Source: Choanephora cucurbitarum (lineage: Eukaryota > Mucoromycota > Mucoromycetes > Mucorales > Choanephoraceae). From it: a stretch of 64,000 bases of DNA. The notes under the pieces were generated by a model. The model did no database searches and was not told the DNA's origin. It worked only from the letters and a program-made list of their open reading frames with translations. Location: contig JAIWNI010000063.1 of assembly GCA_025331435.1 (NCBI GenBank), forward strand, positions 102,471 to 166,470, given 5' to 3'. Positions within the stretch are counted from its first letter, which is position 1. Every line of letters starts with the position of its first letter. The translations under genes were made by a program, and so were the position numbers. Positions 1 through 11,452 of this stretch are shown in pieces.

Positions 1-274
1 TTGACAATAGCCTAACAAAAAAAAAAAGAAAAAGTGAGTTGTGATATTTTAAAAAAAAAAATGTATATGCTTACTTGAGTCTCATAATTATAAATCTGAA
101 CAATACCACTGTATAAACTGGTTAAAAGCCAAGGCTCGGTAGGATGCAAGTCCACACACTTGACACGTTCAGAACGCGATAATAGTTTACGCTATAGACG
201 GATGAGTTAACTCTAATGCTCTTTTTTTTTGTTTGAAATCACTCATCAGAACTTGCCTTGATATCTATGCGCAT
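1..274 (-). CDS. SEC27: Coatomer beta' subunit (SEC27/COPB2), 5' end only
   Basis: Beta'-COP is a WD40 subunit of the COPI coat that drives retrograde Golgi-to-ER transport and reads dilysine signals. Three exons are visible: 274-257 (MRIDIK), 191-75 and 11-1, after which the gene leaves the window. The second exon reads [11 protein letters not shown] followed by VDLHPTEPW and ends YNYETQ, which is the near-invariant start of the first WD40 repeat in this family. Intron 1 (256-192) uses a GC-AG pair with an otherwise perfect GCAAGT donor; intron 2 (74-12) is GT-AG. The first exon is only 18 nt, but its MRxDIK start is what the family shows. Only about 50 of roughly 850 residues are present, so nothing can be said about the rest. 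Confidence 0.9.
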
Positions 275-727
275 ACCCTATAAAGAAAGCAAGAGAGATT
301 AACATCAACGCGTAACACATGAAGAGAATGATGTCAAACTAGCTTCATCTGTTCATTCATATAATAATAAAAAAGGAGGAATCGTACCATGTTGACTTTT
401 GGTTTTCTTTTTGTCTATCGGTTTAGTTGAATAAAAAAGCAAACAAAGAAAGAAGGCTGTTTACTGCTGTTTAAAGATGGTTTAAAAAAAGAAGATGAAG
501 TGTCCCTTTTTTTTATATAAAAAAAAACTAAGAAAGAGAGAGAGAGAGTAAATTGCTAAAAAGAATGCCAATTCATAAATAACAGCAGCCAATGAATGCG
601 TTTCAACAAGTGTGTGCAACCATTCAATGTCAATTTTTTTTTTTAAAATAGAAGTTTATGATAAACAAAAGAAAACTATGATACAACAACAATGAATAGT
701 CAAAAAAGAAAAAAAGGGTATGGAGAC
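275..727. other. Intergenic, SEC27 promoter and GT15 3' flank
   Basis: AT-rich spacer with A and T homopolymers and a short GA run near 536-549. I see no coding segment. It must contain the SEC27 promoter on the minus strand. Confidence 0.6.
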
Positions 728-2255
728 TTATTTCGCTTGTTCATTGGCTAAAGGGGCAGGAGGATTGGCATAGAGAACTTGACCGAAATCTACAATTTGG
801 TCTCCATTCGATCTAAAATCCCATCGATGGCCTTCTTCAGCATAGTTCTTCCAGTCCTATAAATAAAGAAGGTTAATGAGGTAGATATGCTTATTGGATT
901 GAATACTTTACAGCTAAACAAGATCCCCACATCGTATCAGCATTTTGGTAGGTTTCTAGAGAGTACAAGTAATAAGCATGGAATCAAGTTGTCAACTACT
1001 CTCTGTTTTACCTGAACACATGCACTTTCCAAGTGGCCCATCATCAGCACAGTGTGTGAAATGATCATGACGATAACCAATATCATTAAAGAAATGAACT
1101 TGACTCTTGTTCAAAAAGAGACCAGCAGCTAAACTATGGACAATGGCATCACCCCAACGTTCATAAAAGAAATTACCAGTGCTATCTAGATAATCAAAAT
1201 AAGCTTGATAACGCTCATCACGCCAAAGGTTAAGACTGGCAATTTCAAAATTAGACCAAAAGTGGCATAGGTTATAACCTCCATTGGGTTGACCAAAGAA
1301 TCGCAACAGGGTCGTGTTGAGTTGGTGCTGTTTTGCAAAATCCATAGTGTGTTGCCAAAGTGTAGGAATTGTCTCTGGTATTTCTTTTAATGCGATCGTA
1401 AAACCATACTCTTTACCATTCTCTTTAAGATAGTTAAAAGGGTCATAATCCAGATCACAATAGAAATTGACACCAGGTTCAATACGCCTACATCAAATAG
1501 TGAATATATATAAAAGATAAAAAAATGATCTGTCACTCACCAATAATAGTCATATTCATCTAAAAGAGGATGGCGGTAAAAGAAACCAGAGTTAAATCGA
1601 CACATGTGACGGTAGGACAATGAACCACCATACATCACACCACGGGCAGCGTAGTCAGTCAACTGTTGGTTCATGACAGTCTCGTTGACGTGCTTGGGTA
1701 CAGACCACATCTGGCTGGGTACAAGTCCGAATTTAACATCTGCATGTGTCATGGCCAGAATAGCATTCTTGAATTCATCAGTAAAAGGCTCATCATTCAG
1801 AAAGACATAAGGGTAGTTGAATTTTCGATTGAAACGGCTATCAAGAAAGGTATGAGTCAATATAACTTTCAAACCTTATCTGTTACTTACTCTTCAAAAT
1901 CTCTCATCGTACGTCTCATGGCACCTACTTCATTGTTTCTAACAAGAACAACAATGACAGCCTTTTCTTTCTTTTGTATCAAAGATGATCCTGGTAGACC
2001 AAAAGACTTGGAGGAGACAGGAGAGGTTTCTTTGGTGGGGAAGACCTGAGCTTGTTTGAACAAGGGCTCTTCATGAACACCTTCAATCTGATCATCGCTT
2101 ACAAGGGGTACCTGAAATTCAGCAGATTCTCTGTTTAACAGGTCAGATGTTTTTAAGCAGTTTGCTGAAGGTCGTTCGGCCACAAAATAGAGCGAACCAA
2201 AGAAAAGTGAGACGATAGAGATAAGCGTTAAGATATAAGATGCTCCTCTCTTCAT
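728..2255 (-). CDS. GT15 alpha-1,2-mannosyltransferase (KTR/KRE2/MNT1 family)
   Basis: A Golgi type II membrane enzyme that adds alpha-1,2-mannose from GDP-mannose to N- and O-linked glycans. Exons are 2255-1891, 1837-1541, 1487-1012, 955-912 and 856-728, giving 436 residues. The protein opens with a short basic tail (MKRG) and one hydrophobic anchor (about residues 5-25), then a stem and the catalytic domain. Family hallmarks are RFNRKFNYPYVFLND, the SYRHMCRFNSGFFYRHPLL segment, YYWRIEPGV, and FFNDIGYRHDHFTHC. The only ATG is at 2255; the frame is open further upstream but without one. The donor at 1890 and acceptor at 1838 restore the conserved F-E-D-R-F junction. The family has several paralogues in fungi, so I do not assign a specific KTR name. 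Confidence 0.93.
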
Positions 2256-2833
2256 TTTATTTAAGTATATATTATCTTTTTTAGGAAAGAAAAGAGAGAA
2301 AAAACTAAATTGACTCAAGAACCCTTTTAAAAGCTAATTCGAATATTAGATCGGCGCAAAGCTATTCTTGGCAACTCTAAAAAAAAAGGACGAACGAAAA
2401 AAACAAGGTGTTTGATTGCTTCTAGTTTTGAGCAGCCGTATTTTTCTTTGTATGTGTTTTTCTTTATTAGCAAAGAGTGAGAAAAAAAATCAGCGAGTTA
2501 GTTGACTGCTAAACATTTTTCCCTTGATTTCTATAGTTGTTCCTTAAAGAAGTTCTTCTGAATGAGATCATCATTTCTTTCTTATGTCATGTTTTCCCCT
2601 TATTTAGACATTTGTTGATCAATTGACTATCTTTTGTCTTCAATAGGAAACGAGGTGAGAGGCTACTACTTTAGTTTCTCAAGTGAGCGTTTTCCACTTT
2701 CATCTTCTCGACCACAGAACAAGAAAAAGAACAAAGAACAAAAACCGGGTATTGTTATTTTTGGGTGGACATGGTAGCACAATGATAAGAAGATCGACAA
2801 ATACGGGTGGAGTGTGAATTTGATAATTAATTT
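2256..2833. other. Intergenic, GT15 promoter
   Basis: AT-rich, with T-rich pyrimidine tracts. No coding or RNA signature seen. It separates two genes read in the same direction. Confidence 0.55.
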
Positions 2834-3784
2834 TTATTGACGAAGTTGGTTATACATGTCTGTAATACTTCGTTTGCTGTTCATTTGAGCACGAACAGCT
2901 TTCAGGTTTTTAAGCTCTCTATAGAGTCTAACGAGCTCTTGTTTTTCCTCTTTTTTCCAGGGGCTTTTGTCTATAGTAGGGTCTAAGAAGTTATTGTACC
3001 TCGTCCTCAATTGTGACACAGACCGTAGACTTTGCATGTCCTCTTTAATCTGCTGAAATGCGTCCACACCATAGATCTCAACACCCCTTATCAATGCCTC
3101 ATCTTCAGCCTTTGTAAACGGGCCCTTCTTTAGTGTGTTCATCTCATAGGCCCATTTGTTTCGACATTGTTCTTCACTTCGAGACTTCATGCTTTGAGCA
3201 ATCGTCTCAAAATCTTTTCCGTATTTATCCACAAGTGACTTTAGCTTCTCTACTTCCTCAGCTGTCCAGCTGCCCCGGTTCAAAGATGGCTGTATTGAGT
3301 TGTGCCAAAATTGCTGGATACGCCCAACCGTGCGTTTCTTTGGCAGTCTCTCCTGAATGGCTGTCCAATCAATCTTGTCAATATCACTTTGTTGTCCTAG
3401 CAACTGTTGCAACATCTTTTTTTCTTCGCGCGTCCAACGTGTTGTATCGTGTGTGACCGAGAAATAATGCGAGCGTATACAAAAAGCAGAACGACCGGGG
3501 AAATAATTGGCAAACACTTTCCATTTATTGCCGTATCTCTCCACCAGTCGAACGAGCTTCTCGGTGTCTTGAGTTGACCAGCTTCTTCGAGTATGGTGTG
3601 GTTTGTGTTGCTGATCGGATCGATCAAGATCGCCTTGATCTTGCTGTTGTCGTTGTTGCACTTCCTCTTCTGCCTCAAAAAGTGCTTGTAAGGAAAGAGG
3701 TCGCTTGATTAGCTGAATGTGAGTCAGCTTGGATATGTTTGGTATAGGACATGATTGAAAGCGCCGTAAAAATAAGCTCATCAT
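2834..3784 (-). CDS. Protein with five Myb/SANT repeats
   Basis: An intronless reading frame of 316 residues if translation starts at 3784. Five consecutive Myb/SANT-like repeats fill it from about residue 60 to the C-terminus, each opening with a Trp (or Phe) of the repeat core: RRSWSTQD, TRWTREEKK, RGSWTAEEV, KGPFTKAED and KSPWKKEEK. Such repeats bind DNA or histone tails; this is a DNA-binding regulator or chromatin protein of unknown target. The N-terminus (MMSLFLRRFQSCPIP) is short, hydrophobic and arginine-bearing, and resembles a mitochondrial presequence. The frame stays open upstream to an ATG at 3967, but that extension contains poly-Phe from a poly-T tract, so 3784 is preferred. 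Nothing links it functionally to its neighbours. Confidence 0.75.
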   Translation of the reverse strand: MMSLFLRRFQSCPIPNISKLTHIQLIKRPLSLQALFEAEEEVQQRQQQDQGDLDRSDQQHKPHHTRRSWSTQDTEKLVRLVERYGNKWKVFANYFPGRSAFCIRSHYFSVTHDTTRWTREEKKMLQQLLGQQSDIDKIDWTAIQERLPKKRTVGRIQQFWHNSIQPSLNRGSWTAEEVEKLKSLVDKYGKDFETIAQSMKSRSEEQCRNKWAYEMNTLKKGPFTKAEDEALIRGVEIYGVDAFQQIKEDMQSLRSVSQLRTRYNNFLDPTIDKSPWKKEEKQELVRLYRELKNLKAVRAQMNSKRSITDMYNQLRQ

Positions 3785-4658
3785 GGTAAAGGGTATATAT
3801 AGGCTGAATAAAAGGAAAAAAAAAAAACTTTTTTTTTTACTCATTGAAGGAAAAAACTCAGAAGACGATGAATCTCTTTCCGATACAACACAGCAAAAGA
3901 AAGAAGGAAATTGTGAATATGCCTTTTCTTCTATCGCCGCAAATCTAACTTTTGGCTTATGAAGCATGCAAGTTGGAATAATTCAAGACATTTCGATTCT
4001 ATGTCTCTCCAAAAAGCATAAAGGGAACCAGTTGAGACTAGAAATAGTGTGTGACAAAAAGGTGTCACTTTATTTTGACTTACTTTGTTGTCTTCGATCT
4101 GCTCATTTGAGAATTGTTTCAAGAAGACAGACTTCTCCTTATTTCCTTATACAAGTCGTTGCATTATCCTTCAATAATCATGTAGGCTAAAAAAAAAAAA
4201 CTTGTTAAAAGTGATTTCTTCTTCTATATATGGTATACAATAGAAACAACGGACACCCTGTAACGCCAAGAAACCTGTATATCTAAGAAAGGGTTCCTTC
4301 CTTTAAAAAAATGCCTGGCTGAGTAGATAAAAGAAAAAAAAGGAAGCGGTAGAAAAGCTGTATAGCTCTATTAATAAAGGAACATGCCTAAAAAGTCTAT
4401 AAAAGGGTACACAGGTACAGATTAAATAAGGCTAAATAAACTTCTATTCTCTTTAAAGAAAAAAGAATCTCGGGCCGTTCCTGTCTTTGGAAGAGAAAGG
4501 ATCATCTGACAGTTTAATAAATTAAAAGAGAAAGTGTGTAATTAACGTATTTAAGGTATGTGGATAATTTTAAATCTATGTATTATAAATTAATGTCATA
4601 AAAAGAAAGGTTATTTCTGGTATAAGGGAAGAAGGTCCATGATGAATCCGGAGGGGGG
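3785..4658. other. Intergenic
   Basis: About 870 bp between the Myb gene and the 3' end of the kinase gene. It holds the promoter of the Myb gene, with AT runs. Short open frames here show no protein-like composition. Confidence 0.5.
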
Positions 4659-5922
4659 TTACAATAGCTCAAAATGTTGTATAACAAAACTTTGTAATTT
4701 TTTCTTGCACAAAAAGTTGCTAGTGGACGGAACTGATAGATCCAAATCCGTGACAATTGAAGAGATGCTGTTGTCACTGTAATCGAACGAATTGTGTGGA
4801 ACTGATACCGACTCTTCTAGATCGTCCGAATAATCTCCAATGTAAGCTAGCATGGTGTTCTCGATTGATTGTGTTAACTTGAGATCGAAGGACATTTCAG
4901 GTGTATGATCTTGAATGGAAGGGGGAGGTGTCATCATCTTAGGAGGCGATTTCTTAAATATCGTCTCGCCTGTGTCTGGCAACACTGTAATAAACGACCG
5001 ACAACCAAGTATCATGCCTCGTAATTCAGGCAGTGTGATCCGTTTAGAAGGATCAAGGCAAAAGATGCGAATCAAGATTCGGTCCAGGTTTTTAGAAATG
5101 TTGGGAAATAGAGTACGAAAGAATTGGCGAGGATGATTCACGTAAGTTGCAAATGAAATGTCGTCTAAACTTGCTTGTTTCCAAGGATTTCTTCCAGAGA
5201 CAAGGTTAATCAAGAGAATGCCCAAACTCCATATATCATTTGCAAACGTATCGTAACTATGGACTGGCTCTTCTTTTTTTGAAGTGATGATACGTTTTCC
5301 TTGACATTCTATAGATATAAAATCAAGTTTTTTTTTTTGTTTTAGAAGGGGTGAACATAGGCAACAATTAAACACGTTGTTTACCTGGTGAGAAATAAAA
5401 TGAAGAGCCACAATTGAACTGTTTAGAAACAAGTTGATGTGTACTCAGACCAAAATCAGCTAATTTCACTCTGTTGTTAGAGAGCAGCAATATGTTTTCT
5501 GGTTTTAGGTCACGGTGTGCAATCATATTTTGATGACAATGATGTACTGCATCTAATATCTGTAGAAACAGGTGACGAATGACCTTGGTATTTCCAATAA
5601 TTTGTTGCGCCAAATAGGGCTGTGTAATACTTGCAAAAAGATCACCTTGAGTGGCATATTCCATGATGATAAAGACGTGTTGACGTTCCTTGATGATTTT
5701 CTCAATGGACAGAATGTTGGAATGACCGGACAGAATTGAGTGTATTTCTATTTCATTTTGTGTGATCTGATTGTCTTTTAAACATTTGACAGCATAATGA
5801 CGATGCGTATAAATGTATCGTCCTAAAAAGACAATACCATAAGACCCAGATCCAATGACAGAAACAAGCTCAATTGATTGGTTGTCAATAAAGGTATAGA
5901 GAAAGTCTCGAGGGTGAAGCAT
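4659..5922 (-). CDS. Ran1/Ksp1-like serine/threonine protein kinase
   Basis: Two exons, 5922-5385 and 5308-4659, encode 395 residues. The kinase domain occupies about residues 15-300: glycine loop GSGSYGIVFLG, VAIK-type lysine in HYAVKCL, catalytic HRDLKPENILL, DFGLS, and an activation-segment end SPECQG in place of the common APE. The intron falls exactly inside that segment and is needed to join SP to ECQG. The overall pattern resembles fungal Ran1/Pat1, Sks1/Vhs1 and Ksp1 kinases, which regulate meiosis, nutrient responses and filamentation. The C-terminal 100 residues are acidic and Ser-rich (SDDLEESVS) and probably regulatory. Assignment to the Ran1 group is by motif memory; a more general CAMK-like assignment is possible. 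Confidence 0.85.
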
Positions 5923-6446
5923 AGGTTTTAGTAGTCAGGAAAATAGATGAGAAAGAGAGAGAGAGAGAGAGAGAAGAAAGAAAAGGAAAAAACAAACAAA
6001 ACGGATTTTAACGGTCTGTGTACACACATCTCCTTGCTCAACAAATAAAGTTGTCTCCTCCTTAAGGTCATCACAACAAAACATTCCTAACATATACAAT
6101 GCTCCTAAAAAGAAAGTATATATATTTTTCGTGCATGCATGTATTAAAATACACATAGAAAGGCCGCATATGTGCAGTTCTTGATAAGTGTCTAATAATC
6201 TGTATCACTTTACGTTGGATTCATGCTTTATTTGTTTTGCTACGATTGTATCCCCTTGTTCGTGTACCCATCATTATCGTTTCTTTCCTTCTTTTCTTAG
6301 TCCCCTACGTTTCCTTTTTTTTTTATGTACATTTGTCTGTTTTTATTTTTTTGGTCTATAGTAGTAACGAGATATACAGTTGAGAGAGAAGGGAGATGAA
6401 GAAGAAATGGTGATTATAAATAATACTAGAATTACAATATAGGAAA
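5923..6446. other. Intergenic, kinase promoter
   Basis: Contains a GA dinucleotide run at 5955-5974 just upstream of the kinase ATG, and T-rich sequence 3' of MAS2. No coding segment recognised. Confidence 0.5.
5955..5974. repeat. (GA)n microsatellite
   Basis: Ten GA units, 33 bp upstream of the kinase start codon. Similar CT/GA runs precede other genes here (16471-16485, 23591-23607), so they may be promoter-associated purine tracts. Confidence 0.85.
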
Positions 6447-8251
6447 TTATTTTCCACTGCCAAGTCCATACTTGTCAACAATTCTATTTACGTCTCGAAG
6501 ACCTTGAAGGTTTCCTTGAACGACAACAGTGGCTCTACCACTGCCGCCACTAGAAACGCTAACTGCACCACGCACAACACGGCTTGCAACGCGTCTCAAT
6601 TCATTCACATCTACCTTATCAATATTGGCCAACATTTCATCGATGCCTGTCTTCTTGCCATGAACTTGAATTTGTCTACCAAGATCTTCCAATTGAACCA
6701 TACGGCTCTCAAGGTTCATCAAAAGCGAGCTCTTCAATTGGTTTTTGGCACGGTTCAACTCAACATCAGATACTGAAAGACGTCCAACATCTCCTCTGGC
6801 CACAATGTCTAATTCGCGACAGATGACTTCCACGAGAGCATTGGCGTATTCAGGTTGACAAGAACCGGCAATACCAAAGAGACCAGAGTCAGTATAACAA
6901 TGGTTGAATGCTTGGCAAGATTCAACCCAATAATGTTGGTTCAAGACATTGGTGAACAAACGAGAGTACATGCCTTTACCGGGACCACCAGCCGAAAAGG
7001 AACCGCCACCACCTAGCAAGATCTGGAGTGTGGTGAGAGAATAGATATCAGGATCGTCAATTGAAAGACCCTCAAATGCAACATACACGTGTGTCAATGG
7101 TGATTCAGGTCCAGTCTCTAAGAAGCTGTTACCGCCGGTATATTGAGCAGGCTGTGTTGCAATCTCAAGAGGTGTCAAACCTTCTTGTCCTGATCGCTTG
7201 TTGTTGAATAGAGATTTGACAAATGATTGGTTGTTTTTGGATTCATGCGCCTTCTCTGCCTGTTGGCTCTGTCTCTTCAGGGCCTCTTTATGTGTCATGA
7301 CGGAATCCAAACTATCTTTAGAAGCAGGTACATCGCCAAAGTACTTGAGTGCCAAATCGACTACTTGGTCATGTTCAGCACCACAAGCGGCAATCACCAT
7401 ACGTTCAGGTCGGTACCAAGTCTTCATGTAATCGCGAATCAAGTCAGGTGTCATCTTTTCAAGGCTCTCAGGTGGACAGAGCAAAGGGTTGCCGAGTGTG
7501 TTACCTTCATAAGCAACTGTATGTAAGATTTCAGGTAAAATCATTTCTGGTTTGGACCAAATCTCGTCAATTTCGTACAATGCTGTCTGGCGTTGTTCAT
7601 TGACTTCAGCATCATGGATAGTGGGACGACAAACGACATCTGCAAATAACGATAACACTCTGCTTAAATCTTGAGAGAAAATGGCTGATTGATACATGAT
7701 TGATTCACGAGAAGAAGAACACATAATGTTGCCGCCTAAAGACTCTAATTCTGCAACAACTTGATCGGCTGAACGATTTGTCGTACTCTTTTTTTTTGTA
7801 AGAAAAAACGTTAGGTAAGTCTTGATTCTTTTGATTCAAACACAATAGAGTCTTACCTTAAAAGCCAATCTATCTAAAATATGGCTTACACCTCGTGTGT
7901 TAGCAGTTTCGTAACGACTACCAGCGTCAACATAAACACCAACTGCGCTAAAGTGACCGGGTGTGTTTTCTGAAGCAACACGGATACCATTAGGAAGTGT
8001 AGTCACCTTACAAAGTCCAGTAGAGGCTTTTGAATATTCTTGAACAAGAGTAGGGAGACCTTTTGCTACATCCTATAAAAAGAAGACTAAGTCCTGTCAT
8101 GTCTTTTTTTTTTTTTTATTCAAAGCAAAAGAAAAATTACCTTTGTTTGATATGGGACTGTGGATTCAGTACGTCTCAAAATACCATTTCTATAAGCAGA
8201 TAGAGGCTTAGAAACTGCTCTAGAAGCAGAATTGAGCAAGCGAGAGGCCAT
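6447..8251 (-). CDS. MAS2: Mitochondrial processing peptidase alpha subunit
   Basis: The non-catalytic, presequence-recognising subunit of the matrix peptidase that removes mitochondrial targeting peptides. Exons 8251-8141, 8072-7857 and 7787-6447 give 555 residues. The N-terminus [15 protein letters not shown] is a typical mitochondrial presequence. The M16 fold begins at [14 protein letters not shown]; where the beta subunit has its zinc motif HxxEH this protein reads ILDRLAFK, as expected for alpha. The flexible glycine-rich loop is intact ([15 protein letters not shown]). Length agrees with fungal Mas2. It is divergent from the Env7-type kinase gene across about 950 bp. Confidence 0.95.
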
Positions 8252-9199
8252 TTTCTAATGTAGGTTTCTTTTATCGTGAAAATGCAGGGTTGATAATAGC
8301 AAGTTGAAAAGAGAAAAAAAAAAAGTACGTCTATCTGAGTGAGAGCGGTATTCTTATGTGTCGAAATTCACTCTCAGTAGTAAAAAAAAAATAGTTCTTT
8401 CTATCACCACTCTGATTGGCCTATAGGCAATCTCACGTCATCTTATCCTGATTGGCTTCATTTATCTCACCTTTGTTCAAAATTGCGATGTTTGACAGTA
8501 ACAAGAAAAGGGACAACATAAACTGGTGATATATATTCGAAGATTTAGTTTGTTTCCGTCATTTTTTGTTTTGTTGATCTGAGTGCCTTTACCTGAAATT
8601 TTTCCTTTTTTCCTTCAGAATAGTGATACATGTTATACAGCCAGTGAAAAAAGCATTCTAGTATGAAGAAAGATTAGGCAATACTTATCTAAGGGGTTTT
8701 CTCTGTGTTATCTAAGAAAAAGCTGTGTTTGGACCTACTTAATATGCTGATTGAACTCGGCTGTAGATTTGATTTCTGTCTTTTTTTTTTAGGTGTCTGC
8801 ATGAAATTTATGCATTATTTCTTGAAAGAGTTTTCTCGGAGCATATTGTTCGTAGGCCAAAGACTGATAATCTGCGTAAACAAAAGCCTAGCTTTAAAGG
8901 AGCTTTTCAGTTTGACTTGCCTATGGTGACAAACAATTCATTAAAAGCAAGGGCTTCTATGACTTTACTTCAGTTCAAAGAGTCTGCATTGAATACCATT
9001 GTTTTCTTTTTCTGAAGTATATACGAAAAAAAAAAAGGTTATTCGTTTGGTCCATCAAAGTCTTTTAAACGAGAAAGTTACACAAAATGGCTCAAATTAG
9101 CTGAAATTTCTCTAACAACTTTAATTAGAAAATAAAGAAAAAAAGCCAAGCTTTTCTTTTTTTATATTTAGAAACTTTCGCCTTGATAAAGATCTCAGC
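8252..9199. other. Intergenic with an orphan open stretch
   Basis: Divergent region between MAS2 and the Env7-type kinase. From 8794 to 9015 on the plus strand, 73 codons are open directly after a poly-T/AG acceptor-like sequence and read like protein (for example FLERVFSEHIVRRPKTDNL). No upstream start or exon could be joined convincingly. It may be a gene fragment or relic. Confidence 0.4.
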
Positions 9200-10562
9200 A
9201 TGACATCACCTTTGGCTTCTGTCCTTGACTTATTCTCATCTTTTGTTGGATGCTGTATACCCAGTTCGAATCTCAGTATTAACGGTAAAGCTTATAGAAT
9301 CGTAAAGCTTCTCGGAGAAGGGTAAAGGAGAAGTAAAAGCGAACGTCTACAAACAACTCATCACTCTCTTTTCCGTATGCAGTGGATTTTCTTTTGTTTA
9401 TCTAGCTCAGGATGGATCAGGCAACTTGTACGCGATGAAAAAGATTCGTTGTACCTTAGGCACTGAAGAAGCAGAACTTGCACAAAAGGAAGTAGATATC
9501 TATCAGCTATTTTCACATCCAAACGTCATTCGAATGCTGGTAAGTCAATGATTATCTTGAACTATACAGTTGAATTCTAAAGAAACATGTGTCAAACAAT
9601 CAGGATTCTTCCACTATCACCGAATCAGATGGCAGTAAGACCATATATATCTTTTTACCGTATTATAAGGTAAGGGGTTGCCTTGTCTTCTGGAGATCAT
9701 TAGAATGAACTAACATAGTATGCGATTTAAAGAGAGGCAATCTCCAAGATGTCATCAACAAGAACAATTTAAACAAAACACATTTTACAGAAGTTAATAT
9801 GCTTCGCATCTTTCGACAAGTATGTATAGCTGTTCAATATTTACATACCTATAAGGCAAAAGGTGGAGCAAGAGTTATGTATGAACCCAGTCAGGTCATG
9901 TCTGCTGAAGAAGAAAGCAGACAGGATGAAGCATTACTGAATGGGCATCAAGAGCAACCATCAGGAGAACAGATCGAGACAGGCAAAAGAGGTGAAATTG
10001 TACCTTGGGCTCATCGTGATATCAAACCAGGGTAAAAAAAAAAAGAGAGAGAGAGAGCATAAAAAGAAAACGGCTTTCATTACTTATTCATTCTTCTAGT
10101 AATGTGCTTATGTCAGATGATGGAGAGACACCTATCTTGATGGATTTTGGATCTGCTTGTCCTGCCCGTGTCTCTATTGAGACAAGACAAGATGCTTTAC
10201 GACAACAGGATTTAGCAGCTGAACAATCGACTATGCCTTATAGAGCACCAGAGCTGTTTGATGTCAAGACAGGTACGACTCTGGATGAAAAGGTGGATAT
10301 CTGGTCCCTGGGCTGTACTCTTTATGCTATGGCTTATGGATCATCTCCGTTTGAAGTGAATATGGATCAAGGTGGTTCTGTTGCTTTGGCTGTCTTGAAC
10401 AACCAATACAAGTTTCCTCAAGACAGTCCATATTCATCTGAACTGAATGAAGTGATTTCTTGGATGTTGACTGCCAATCCTGCTAGTCGACCTAATATTC
10501 ATCAAGTCATTTCAAAGTTAGATCAATTATTAGAGACATATCAAAATACTACTGAGGCATAA
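9200..10562 (+). CDS. ENV7: Env7/STK16-type serine/threonine kinase
   Basis: Numb-associated-kinase relative; yeast Env7 sits on the vacuole membrane and limits vacuole fusion. Exons 9200-9321, 9383-9539, 9604-9669, 9733-10031 and 10100-10562 give 368 residues. Cys-Cys at residues 18-19 (VGCCIP) fits lipid anchoring by palmitoylation. Kinase motifs: LLGEGGFSFVYLA, AMKKI, HRDIKPGN, DFGSA, MPYRAPELFD. About 50 acidic, Gln/Glu-rich residues are inserted between YLHTYK and the WAHRDIKPGN catalytic loop; filamentous-fungal members of this group commonly have such an insert. The 3' end faces the GATA gene 113 bp away. Confidence 0.9.
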
Positions 10563-10675
10563 ACAGTATATACATATGTTTTATAATGCTTGTTCTTTCT
10601 CAAGATAGAAAGTTAGATCATATTTATTATTCCAAAGAACTTTATACACACAAAAAAAAGAAGGAAAGATATTCA

Positions 10676-11452
10676 TTAGGTAGATGTTGTGGTTTTGAGT
10701 TGGTATTTAGATAGAAATGAAGAGGAAGAAGGGGATATGCTTGAAGAAGGAGAAGAATGATGATGATGAAGAGAGGGTATCGCATCAGATAAAGACGGCA
10801 TGGCCTTATCAGATTTGTTAGAAGCAAGTCCAAGCATCATTAGAGATGTCAATAAAAGCTTTTCTTGTGTGGTTGTGTCTTGTGGAGAAGGCTTTTGAAG
10901 ATTCATTATGGCCATGACAGACTCCATGGTTTTCATGATCTCTGTTGTCTGTGACAAAAGACTAGTGACATGATCTAATTCTTTTTGTAGTGTGTCTCTC
11001 TTGGCCTCTAACGTCTGTCGAATTGTAGATGGAATGTTGGATAGCATAGTTTCAGTGTTCTGTGTATTTGAATGGATAGGAGAATGCTCAGTAGGGAGCA
11101 TAGAATGATTATGAGTTGGTAAACTGAGTCGCTTTCTCGTAGGAGAAGAGGGAGCAATCGATCTTGGTGGTGGTGCATTTTCAATGACGACCAATCGTTG
11201 AGGTAAACTGTTGAATCTCTTGCGTCTCTTGATCACATTTCTTTTCATTGTGATTGGCCTTTGTACGTTATGTAGCTTGTAATAGAGCCCGCATGCATTA
11301 CAGATTGTGTTGCCTGTTTCATTTCTGCGCCAAAGAGGTGTTGTAGTGGTTTCACAATTAGAGCACTTGATGACAGGCGGGTTCCAGCGAATGTTATTCT
11401 GTTGCCAGCATTGACGACATCCTTGGCAGTTATTTGAATGAGTTTCTTTCAT
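10676..11452 (-). CDS. GATA-type zinc-finger transcription factor
   Basis: Single-exon gene of 258 residues. One type IVa GATA finger, C-x2-C-x17-C-x2-C, lies at about residues 30-54 (CSNCE to [14 protein letters not shown]) followed by the basic [15 protein letters not shown] tail. An extra Cys cluster precedes it (NCQGCRQC). A predicted coiled coil at about residues 160-200 ([20 protein letters not shown]) would allow dimerisation, as in the one-finger plus leucine-zipper fungal GATA factors. The C-terminus is low-complexity His/Ser. One-finger GATA factors in fungi act in nitrogen, light or siderophore control; the sequence alone does not say which. Confidence 0.88.
   Translation of the reverse strand: MKETHSNNCQGCRQCWQQNNIRWNPPVIKCSNCETTTTPLWRRNETGNTICNACGLYYKLHNVQRPITMKRNVIKRRKRFNSLPQRLVVIENAPPPRSIAPSSPTRKRLSLPTHNHSMLPTEHSPIHSNTQNTETMLSNIPSTIRQTLEAKRDTLQKELDHVTSLLSQTTEIMKTMESVMAIMNLQKPSPQDTTTQEKLLLTSLMMLGLASNKSDKAMPSLSDAIPSLHHHHSSPSSSISPSSSSFLSKYQLKTTTST

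Noticed and set aside
3785..3967. Upstream ATG at 3967 for the Myb protein.
   Set aside because: The added residues include poly-Phe and poly-Lys from homopolymer DNA and do not look like protein.
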